Origin: Lawsonibacter sp.
GTDB taxonomy: Bacteria; Bacillota; Clostridia; Oscillospirales; Oscillospiraceae
Reading direction: 5' to 3'
DNA length: 6,533 nucleotides
NCBI GenBank assembly: GCA_020025455.1
Contig: JAHHSC010000076.1
Span: 1-6,533 of the forward strand
Notes under the pieces: generated by a model
The model's input: only the letters and a program-made list of their open reading frames with translations
Database searches by the model: none
What the model was told of the DNA's origin: nothing
Position numbers and translations under genes: made by a program
Shown: piece by piece, positions 1 to 5,328 of the stretch
Position numbering within the stretch: position 1 is the stretch's first letter
Layout of the letters: each line of letters begins with the position of its first letter

Positions 1-21
1 GGGGGGAGGGAGGACTTTCCG

Positions 22-51
22 TTGACAGGACTACATTCTGAATGATAAGAT
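22..51 (+). promoter_or_regulatory. Sigma-A-type promoter of the transporter gene
   Basis: A perfect -35 hexamer TTGACA lies at 22-27 and a -10-like TAAGAT (4 of 6 consensus) at 46-51, with an 18-base spacer. The -10 is preceded by TG at 43-44, giving an extended -10 (TGA-TAAGAT). Transcription would begin near 58 and leave a leader of about 117 bases before the ATG at 175. The leader holds two copies of GGGTCCA (104-110 and 119-125) and no riboswitch or T-box signature that I recognise. The call comes from sequence match alone. Confidence 0.6.
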
Positions 52-174
52 AAATCACAATCCGAGGGGATCATCTGCTGAATGGTCCTTGCTTGGCGGG
101 ACAGGGTCCACAAAATCGGGGTCCATGGCCGCCTAAACACCAAGAAAACAGGAATTTGAAAGAGAGGGATCGTT

Positions 175-1380
175 ATGAGAAAAATCATGACAAGTTTGCC
201 GGCGCGGCTGTTGCTGGCGATTATTGCGGGCATTGCCCTGGGTCTGGTGCTGCCCGGCGAAGGCTTCGGCCTTTCGGTCATGCAGGTAATTGTAACCCTG
301 CGCTACATTATGGGGCAGCTGATTACCTTCTGTGTGCCGCTAATTATTATCGGCTTTATCGCGCCTTCGATTACCAAACTGGGTGGTCATGCAACCCGGA
401 TTCTTCTGGTTGCCGTGCTGCTGGCCTATACGTCCAGTGCGCTGGCTGCGCTGGTGTCCATGGCTGCCGGCTTTGGCATTATCCCGCACCTGAATATTGC
501 AAACGCAGTGGACAGTCTGCGTAAGCTGCCGGAGGTTGCGTTCCAGCTGGATATCCCTGCGCTGATGCCGGTGATGAGCGCGCTTGTATTCAGCATCCTG
601 ATCGGTCTGGCCGCTGTATGGACCAAAGCAAAGCTGATCAGCAACCTGCTGCAGGAGTTCCAGAACATTGTGCTGGATATCGTGAAAAAAATTATTATTC
701 CGGTGCTGCCCTTCTTTATTGCCACTACGTTCTGCGGCTTGGCCTGGGAGGGCACCATCACCCGTCAGCTGCCCATCTTCCTGATCGTCATTTTGATCGT
801 GATGGTGGGGCACTATATCTGGATCGCTCTGCTGTACGGTGTGGCGGGTGCCTATGCGGGCAAAAATCCGTGGGAGGTTTTGCGCCATTACGGCCCTGCC
901 TATCTGACCGCTGTGGGCACCATGTCCAGCGCAGCTACTTTGGCCGTGGCGCTGGACTGCGCCGGAAAGAGCAAAAATCTGCGCAAGGACATGGTCAGCT
1001 TTGGTATTCCCCTGTTTGCCAATATCCACCTGTGCGGCTCGGTGCTCACCGAAGTGTTTTTCGTGATGACGGTGTCCCAGGTGCTGTATGGCAAACTGCC
1101 CAGTCTGGGCAGCATGGTCCTGTTCTGCCTGCTTCTGGGCGTTTTTGCCATCGGTGCCCCCGGTGTACCCGGTGGTACGGTGATGGCATCTCTGGGCCTT
1201 ATTATGAGTGTTTTGAATTTCGGCGCGGACGGCACCGCCCTGATGCTGGCCGTGTTCGCCCTGCAAGACAGCTTTGGAACCGCCTGCAACGTTACCAGTG
1301 ATGGAGCGCTGACCCTGATGCTGACCGGATATGCCGAAAAGCATCATATGAACGAGCAGGAGATCAAGTTAGAGCTGTAA
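175..1380 (+). CDS. Dicarboxylate/amino acid:cation symporter family (DAACS) transporter with atypical substrate and sodium sites
   Basis: This is an inner-membrane secondary transporter of 401 residues, close to the usual size for the GltP/GltPh/SstT fold. The ATG at 175 is preceded by GAGGGA (164-169); the next Met (residue 5) has no well-placed ribosome site. Hydrophobic segments fit eight helices plus two re-entrant hairpins: TM1 from about 10, TM4 about 128-148, TM5 about 165-190, TM6 about 199-225, HP1 about 240-265, TM7 about 274-300, HP2 about 320-345 and TM8 about 350-385. Family landmarks are S251-S252 in HP1, GAPGVPGG at 327-334 in HP2, and D365, T369, N372 and D376 in TM8 (the NVTGD motif reads NVTSD). 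Three key positions deviate. The TM7 NMDGT motif reads HLCGS (285-289), so the sodium-binding Asp is Cys287. The TM8 Arg that binds a side-chain carboxylate is Gly368. The HP1 Arg position is Met250. Transport of glutamate, aspartate or C4-dicarboxylates is therefore doubtful and a neutral substrate is more likely. It is a monocistronic unit, convergent with the hydrogenase operon. The fold is sure; the substrate is unknown. Confidence 0.9.
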   Translation: MRKIMTSLPARLLLAIIAGIALGLVLPGEGFGLSVMQVIVTLRYIMGQLITFCVPLIIIGFIAPSITKLGGHATRILLVAVLLAYTSSALAALVSMAAGFGIIPHLNIANAVDSLRKLPEVAFQLDIPALMPVMSALVFSILIGLAAVWTKAKLISNLLQEFQNIVLDIVKKIIIPVLPFFIATTFCGLAWEGTITRQLPIFLIVILIVMVGHYIWIALLYGVAGAYAGKNPWEVLRHYGPAYLTAVGTMSSAATLAVALDCAGKSKNLRKDMVSFGIPLFANIHLCGSVLTEVFFVMTVSQVLYGKLPSLGSMVLFCLLLGVFAIGAPGVPGGTVMASLGLIMSVLNFGADGTALMLAVFALQDSFGTACNVTSDGALTLMLTGYAEKHHMNEQEIKLEL

Positions 1381-1428
1381 GTGGAACCGCCTGCGGCCAA
1401 GGGCGCGCATCGGGCGGCACGCCGTTTC

Positions 1429-3177
1429 TCAGCCGTTTCTCTGGTTTGGCATATCCCATGCCTTGTGGTCGGTGTGGAGCAGCGCCTCTGCCTTCTCGCC
1501 GAGGGGTGCGCCCAAAAACTCCTGATATAGGGTCTGGATTTCCGGGTTTTCGTGGGAAAAGCGCAGCTCATTCTTCTGATCCAGCTGATAGAGCCGCTCC
1601 CCACGGACCCCGTAGAGCTCCTCGTCCTCCACAGAGATGGGCTGACCGCCTCCGCCCACACATCCGCCGGGGCAGGCCATAACCTCCACAAAGTCGTAGT
1701 GGACCTTGCCGGCCTTCAGCTGTTCCACCAGCTTTCTGGCGTTGCCCAGTCCGCTGACCACGGCGCAGCGCACCGGGGTCCCTGCGATCTCATAGGTGGC
1801 CTCCCGCAGACCGGGGCCGGTGCGGACCTCCGTAAAGGCGTCCGGGTCTGGGTTTTCTCCCGTGAGCGCAAACACCGCCGTACGCAGGGCAGCCTCCATC
1901 ACGCCGCCAGTGGTGCCGAAAATGGCACCTGCGCCGGAGTGGACTCCCATGGGGGAGTCGGGCCGCTCCTCGTCGATGGTGCGGGGGTCCAGGTGGTCGG
2001 CCCGGATCATCCGCACCAGCTCCCGGGTGGTGAGGGACAAATCCACGTCGGGGCCGTTTTCGGTCCGCATGGTGGGCAGCTCACACTCGCTCTTCTTGGC
2101 CACACAGGGCATGATGGACACGCAGAAGATCTTCTTGGGGTCCACGCCCAGCTTCTGGGCAAACCAGCTCTTGGTCACGCTGCCGAACATCTGCTGGGGG
2201 GACTTGGCGGTGGACAGCTGGCCGGTCAGCTCCGGGAACTGCCCCTTCAGGAACCGTACCCAGGCGGGGCAGCAGCTGGTAAACATGGGCCAGCGCTCCA
2301 GCCCGCCGGACCGGAACCGATGCAGAAACTCGTTGGCCTCCTCCATAATGGTCAGGTCGGCGGAGAAGTTGGTGTCGAATACATAGTCGAAGCCAAGCCG
2401 CCGCAGGGTGGCGGTCATGCGCTCCATGGTGGCCTCCTCACGGGTAAGCCCCAGGCTCTCGCCCCAGGCAGTGCGCACAGCGGGAGCAACCTGGACCACG
2501 GTGATCTTGTCCGGGTCGGCCAGGGCAGCAAAGACCTTGCTGGTGTCGTCCCGCTCTCGCAGTCCACCCACGGGGCAGTGGGTGATGCACTGACCGCACA
2601 AGGTACAGTCGGAGTCCTTGATGACCCGGTTCTCAGATACGTCCACGGTGGTCCGCCCGCCGGTACCGGCCACGTCCCAGATGTGCAGGGTCTGGACCTT
2701 GTCGCAGATCTGGATGCAGCGCATACACTTGATGCACTTGTTGTAGTCGTGGTACAGGGGGAAGGTGGTGGTCCACTTGCCCCGCAGTCCCTTGGGCAGC
2801 TGGCGCTCGTAGGGCAGGTCAATAATACCCAAATCGTTGGCGATGGTCTGGAGCTGGCAGTTTCCGCTGCGCACACAGGTGGCGCAGGTGCAGTCGTGCT
2901 GGGACAGGATCAGCTCCACATTGACCCTTCGTGTGTTTCTGGCTCTGGGGGAGTTGGTGTGGACCACCATCCCCTCCTTCACCGCCGTGTTGCAGGCGGT
3001 GACCATGGCTCGCTCGCCCTCCACCTCCACACAGCACACACGGCAGGCGGCGATCTCGTTGATGTCCTTCAGATAGCACAGATGCGGAATATGGATGCCA
3101 GCGGAGCGGCCGGCCTCCAGGATGGTGGCCCCATCCGGCATCTGTACCGGCTTCCCGTCAATTACAAGGTTTACCAT
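1429..3177 (-). CDS. hydA: [FeFe] hydrogenase catalytic subunit, HndD/HydA type (group A)
   Basis: This cytoplasmic enzyme interconverts protons plus electrons with H2. Its 582 residues are the normal length for HndD-type subunits. Domains in order: an N-terminal [2Fe-2S] ferredoxin fold with ligands C34, C45, C48 and C62; a His-Cys3 [4Fe-4S] site at H94, C98, C101 and C107; and a two-cluster ferredoxin domain (C148, C151, C154, C158 and C191, C194, C197, C201). The H-cluster domain follows. Its L1 motif is TSCCPAW (300-306), with proton-transfer Cys302 and ligand Cys303. L2 is MPCVAKKSE (356-364), with ligand Cys358 and Lys361 facing the diiron site. L3 is around MACPGGCVGGGGQP (500-513), with ligands Cys502 and Cys506. 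The Glu-rich proton path (279-283) and FGTTGGVMEAALR (420-432) are intact. There is no Tat or Sec signal. The ATG overlaps the end of the upstream gene by 7 bases and has its own GGAGG 8 bases ahead, so the two are co-translated and probably form one complex. The HydE/F/G maturases are not in this window. No key residue is missing, so it is expected to be active. Confidence 0.97.
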   Translation of the reverse strand: MVNLVIDGKPVQMPDGATILEAGRSAGIHIPHLCYLKDINEIAACRVCCVEVEGERAMVTACNTAVKEGMVVHTNSPRARNTRRVNVELILSQHDCTCATCVRSGNCQLQTIANDLGIIDLPYERQLPKGLRGKWTTTFPLYHDYNKCIKCMRCIQICDKVQTLHIWDVAGTGGRTTVDVSENRVIKDSDCTLCGQCITHCPVGGLRERDDTSKVFAALADPDKITVVQVAPAVRTAWGESLGLTREEATMERMTATLRRLGFDYVFDTNFSADLTIMEEANEFLHRFRSGGLERWPMFTSCCPAWVRFLKGQFPELTGQLSTAKSPQQMFGSVTKSWFAQKLGVDPKKIFCVSIMPCVAKKSECELPTMRTENGPDVDLSLTTRELVRMIRADHLDPRTIDEERPDSPMGVHSGAGAIFGTTGGVMEAALRTAVFALTGENPDPDAFTEVRTGPGLREATYEIAGTPVRCAVVSGLGNARKLVEQLKAGKVHYDFVEVMACPGGCVGGGGQPISVEDEELYGVRGERLYQLDQKNELRFSHENPEIQTLYQEFLGAPLGEKAEALLHTDHKAWDMPNQRNG

Positions 3178-5006
3178 TCTGCGTTCCTCCCTCCCTTAAA
3201 ACTGCCGTAGCCGAAGTGGTCGCAGCGCAGACAGCGGCTGGCCTCCTGATCGGCCTCCTCGAAGCTCATCCCCTCCTTGACCAGGGAAAAGTCCCCCTTG
3301 CAGTTCTTGGAGATACACGCTTTCAGGTTCACGCGTCCGCAGGGGGGCGCGTTGGTCAGGTGTGCAGGGGGCACCTCCACGTCACAGCTGATCTTATGGT
3401 CATAGCCCAGGAAGGTGTCGATGTTGGCGGCAACCACCTTTCCGGCCGCTACCGCGCGGATGACGGTGGCCGGGCCGGAAACCGCGTCGCCGCCGGCAAA
3501 CACATTGCTGACGCCGGGCACCGCGCCGGATCGGTCTGCCTGGATGGCACCCCGGCTGGTGGTCACACCCACCGACTCAAAGGGCTGGGACACAATGGCC
3601 TGGCCGATGGCTACAATCACATAGTCGCAGGGGATGCGGAACTTCTTCTGCCCGGTGCTCACGGGCTTGGGCCGTCCGTCGCGGCCGTAAGGGCCGATCA
3701 TCTGGGGCGCGGTCCACAGGGCGCACACCTTGCCCTCCGCGTCGGCCTCGATGTGGTCAGGGGCCTGGAGGGGCAGAATCTGGCAGCCTTCGGCGGTGGC
3801 CTCCTCGATCTCCTCTGCCAGGGCGGTCATATCCTCCACCCGGCGGCGGTAGACACAGGTGACACGCTCAGCGCCCAGACGCACGGCGGTGCGGGTGGCG
3901 TCCATCGACACGTTGCCGCCGCCGATGACGCAGACGTTCTTTCCGGTAAAATCGGGCACGTTGCCCTCCCCGATGCCGCGGAGCAGCTCAACGGCGGAGA
4001 TGACGTTGGTGGCGTCCTCTCCCTCCAGCCCCAGCTTCTTGTCGGCATGGGCACCGATGGAAATATAGACCGCATCAAAGCTGCTCTGGATGTCCTCCAT
4101 GGAGAGATCCTTGCCGATGGACACACCCAGGTGCGTCTTAATGCCGGTGGACAGGATGTGGTTAATGTCCCGCTCCAGCACGTCACGGGGCAGGCGGTAC
4201 TCGGGGATGCCGTAGCGGAGCATCCCGCCCAGCTCGGGGCGCTGCTCATATACCGTGACCTGATGGCCCATGAGGGACAGGTAGTAGGCAGCGGTCAGAC
4301 CGCCTGGGCCGCCGCCGATGACCGCCACCCGCTTGCCGGTGGACTGGGCGGCTGCGGGGGCCTTCTCGTCCTTGGCGTGGTCCACGGCGTACCGCTTCAG
4401 CCCACAGATGTTTACCGCATCGTCCACCATACGGCGGCGGCACTGGTTCTCACAGGGGTGCTCACACACATAGGCGCAGGCGGCGGGGAAGGGGTTGTCC
4501 TTGCGGATCAGCCGCACCGCCTCGTCGTAGCGGCCCTCCCGGATGAGGGCGATGTAACCGGGGATATCCACGTGGGCCGGGCAGGTGGACACACAGGGCA
4601 CGGGATGGCTCAGCCCGCAGATGCAGCGGCCGTGGAGAATGTGCTCCTCATAGTCCTCTCGGAACCCCCGAACCCCCTTTAGCACCATGTGGGCAGCCTC
4701 ATAGCCGATGGCACAGTCCGCCGAGTCGGCAATGACCTGGGCGGTATGTTCGATGAGGTCGATGGTCTCCAGGGTAGCGGTGCGGTCCAGCACCTGCTCG
4801 ATGAGCACGGCCAGCTGGTTTAGTCCCACGCGGCAGGGCACGCACTTGCCGCAGGTCTGGGCATGGCACAGGCGCAGGAAGTTCAGCGACATGTCCACCG
4901 GGCACAGACCCGGCTGGCTGGCGCTGATCCGCCGGTCCATGTCCGCATGCAGTCCGGACAGGACGGTTTGAGCCCTGTCCGGGGTTTCAATGGATAAACG
5001 GCTCAA
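3171..5006 (-). CDS. NuoF C-terminal 4Fe-4S domain fused to GltD/NfnB-like FAD/NAD(P) oxidoreductase (hydrogenase-associated electron-transfer subunit)
   Basis: This is a cytoplasmic flavin and iron-sulfur protein of 611 residues. Residues about 35-122 match the NADH-ubiquinone oxidoreductase 51-kDa iron-sulfur domain: TCGKCVPCRVG (51-61) supplies C52, C55 and C58, and C98 is the fourth ligand. The upstream FMN/NADH-binding part of NuoF is absent. Residues about 128-210 are a GltD-type double-cluster domain (C138, C142, then C177, C181, C185, C189), with the typical TCPAHVDIPGYI (141-152). A FAD Rossmann motif follows (VIGGGPGG, 229-236), then a second dinucleotide fold (VIGGGNVSMDAT, 360-371) followed by YRRR (386-389), and the FAD-closing VFAGGDAVSG (502-511). 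The tail (541-595) adds C541, C556, C564, C569, C592 and C595. The start is a TTG with AGGAGG 8 bases upstream; an in-frame stop at 5076-5078 rules out a longer NuoF-like N-terminus. As the first gene of a two-gene operon with hydA, it most likely moves electrons between NAD(P)H and the hydrogenase clusters. A bifurcating role by analogy with NfnB is possible but not shown by sequence. Confidence 0.9.
   Translation of the reverse strand: MSRLSIETPDRAQTVLSGLHADMDRRISASQPGLCPVDMSLNFLRLCHAQTCGKCVPCRVGLNQLAVLIEQVLDRTATLETIDLIEHTAQVIADSADCAIGYEAAHMVLKGVRGFREDYEEHILHGRCICGLSHPVPCVSTCPAHVDIPGYIALIREGRYDEAVRLIRKDNPFPAACAYVCEHPCENQCRRRMVDDAVNICGLKRYAVDHAKDEKAPAAAQSTGKRVAVIGGGPGGLTAAYYLSLMGHQVTVYEQRPELGGMLRYGIPEYRLPRDVLERDINHILSTGIKTHLGVSIGKDLSMEDIQSSFDAVYISIGAHADKKLGLEGEDATNVISAVELLRGIGEGNVPDFTGKNVCVIGGGNVSMDATRTAVRLGAERVTCVYRRRVEDMTALAEEIEEATAEGCQILPLQAPDHIEADAEGKVCALWTAPQMIGPYGRDGRPKPVSTGQKKFRIPCDYVIVAIGQAIVSQPFESVGVTTSRGAIQADRSGAVPGVSNVFAGGDAVSGPATVIRAVAAGKVVAANIDTFLGYDHKISCDVEVPPAHLTNAPPCGRVNLKACISKNCKGDFSLVKEGMSFEEADQEASRCLRCDHFGYGSFKGGRNAEW
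3186..3190 (-). promoter_or_regulatory. Ribosome binding site of hydA inside the upstream gene
   Basis: On the minus strand GGAGG is followed after 8 bases by the hydA ATG (3177-3175). It lies inside the last codons of the fusion gene, whose TAA stop (3173-3171) is downstream of that ATG. Strong own initiation plus the 7-base overlap suggests coupled, roughly equimolar synthesis of the two subunits. Confidence 0.75.
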
Positions 5007-5014
5007 TATGCTCT

Positions 5015-5020
5015 CCTCCT
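5015..5020 (-). promoter_or_regulatory. Strong ribosome binding site fixing a TTG start
   Basis: The minus strand reads AGGAGG, then 8 bases, then TTG at 5006-5004. No ATG or GTG lies at a suitable distance in this frame, and the first internal Met (residue 23) has no such site. The consensus Shine-Dalgarno sequence is the reason for choosing TTG as the start of the fusion gene. Confidence 0.8.
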
Positions 5021-5120
5021 CAATTAAACTTCCGGCATTTGATCCAGACCGGGCACCTCCCCCGTCTCCTTTTGGTCATACCGCCGGTTTTTGTCAAATA
5101 ATATAGGTGTAACTTACCAC

Positions 5121-5139
5121 ATTGTACCAAGGTTGTCAA
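5121..5139 (-). promoter_or_regulatory. Probable promoter elements of the hydrogenase operon
   Basis: On the minus strand TGG-TACAAT (5129-5121) is an extended -10 with 5 of 6 consensus bases, which would start transcription near 5114 with a leader of about 108 bases. A perfect TTGACA (5139-5134) lies only 7 bases upstream of it, too close to be its -35. If that TTGACA is used, the -10 at 17-base spacing would be the poor TAAGTT (5116-5111). A second TTGACA in the same orientation lies at 5097-5092. A promoter here is likely; which boxes are used is uncertain. Confidence 0.45.
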
Positions 5140-5140
5140 C

Positions 5141-5150
5141 GAAGCGCTTC
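5141..5150. promoter_or_regulatory. Perfect 10-bp palindrome GAAGCGCTTC, possible operator (cre-like core)
   Basis: GAAGCGCTTC is self-complementary over 10 bases and begins 1 base beyond the TTGACA of the hydrogenase side. Its AAGCGCTT core matches the centre of catabolite-responsive elements bound by CcpA, but the flanking bases do not match the outer consensus. The position, just upstream of the hydrogenase promoter boxes and between two divergent genes, fits a regulator site. The identity of the regulator is a guess. Confidence 0.35.
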
Positions 5151-5186
5151 CCCGTTTTCCGCCCTTCTCCGCAAATTCGATGCCTT

Positions 5187-5206
5187 AACGGGCAAAAAAT
5201 CCCGTT
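5187..5206. repeat. Inverted repeat AACGGG/CCCGTT upstream of the asnS promoter
   Basis: Two perfect 6-base arms (5187-5192 and 5201-5206) flank an 8-base A-rich spacer, ending 6 bases before the asnS -35 box. It has no T-tract after the stem in either direction, so it is a poor terminator. It could be an operator for the divergent region. CCCGTTT of the right arm also recurs at 5151-5157. Confidence 0.4.
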
Positions 5207-5212
5207 TGACCC

Positions 5213-5241
5213 TTGCCACACCGGCCAAACAAGTCTATAAT
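5213..5241 (+). promoter_or_regulatory. Sigma-A promoter of asnS
   Basis: TTGCCA (5 of 6 consensus) at 5213-5218 and a perfect TATAAT at 5236-5241 are separated by exactly 17 bases. Transcription should begin near 5248, giving a leader of about 80 bases. An alternative TTGACC at 5206-5211 is 24 bases from the -10, too far to be used. This is the best promoter in the window. Confidence 0.8.
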
Positions 5242-5277
5242 AAGGAAGAATCTGAACTTTTTCGGACATTCTACTGC

Positions 5278-5298
5278 GGGCGCGCCTGTTTGCCGCCC
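5278..5298 (+). other. Small hairpin in the asnS leader
   Basis: GGGCG (5278-5282) can pair with CGCCC (5294-5298) around an 11-base loop. The overlapping GGCGCGCC (5279-5286) is itself an 8-base palindrome. It lies about 30 bases before the ATG and leaves the GGAG ribosome site (5315-5318) free. There is no T-box sequence (the AGGGTGG-ACCGCG region is absent) and no terminator U-run, so attenuation is not evident. Confidence 0.25.
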
Positions 5299-5328
5299 AA
5301 ATCTATCAGGATATGGAGTGGATCAATC

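Noticed and set aside
1..92. End of an upstream gene or mobile element at the left edge
   Set aside because: Apart from the promoter at 22-51 the G-rich left edge shows no coding frame, inverted repeat or element end. No CRISPR array, tRNA or rRNA is seen anywhere in the window.
340..1347. A minus-strand frame opposite the transporter, and overlapping plus frames at 93-524 and 618-1301
   Set aside because: They are low-complexity His/Gln/Gly-rich or frameshifted shadows of the transporter gene with no supporting start signals.
1381..1428. Possible terminator in the convergent gap: CGG/CCG stem (1415-1424) followed by TTTCTC, and CCGC/GCGG at 1387-1396
   Set aside because: Stems are only 3-4 bp with tiny loops and there is no true T-tract. 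The two genes must stop somewhere near here, but no convincing terminator is visible.
1552..4682. Long plus-strand open frames (1552-3210 and 3216-4682) opposite the hydrogenase operon
   Set aside because: They are antisense shadows produced by GC-rich third codon positions. Their translations are rich in Gly, His, Ala and Leu with no domain, while the minus strand encodes complete, motif-rich proteins.
5086..5140. Rex redox-repressor site upstream of the hydrogenase operon
   Set aside because: TTGTCAA copies resemble one half-site, but no paired TTGTGA-N-TCACAA-type palindrome with correct spacing is present.
5248..5328. T-box riboswitch in the asnS leader
   Set aside because: The leader is only about 80 bases and lacks the conserved AGGGTGG-ACCGCG box, specifier stem and terminator.
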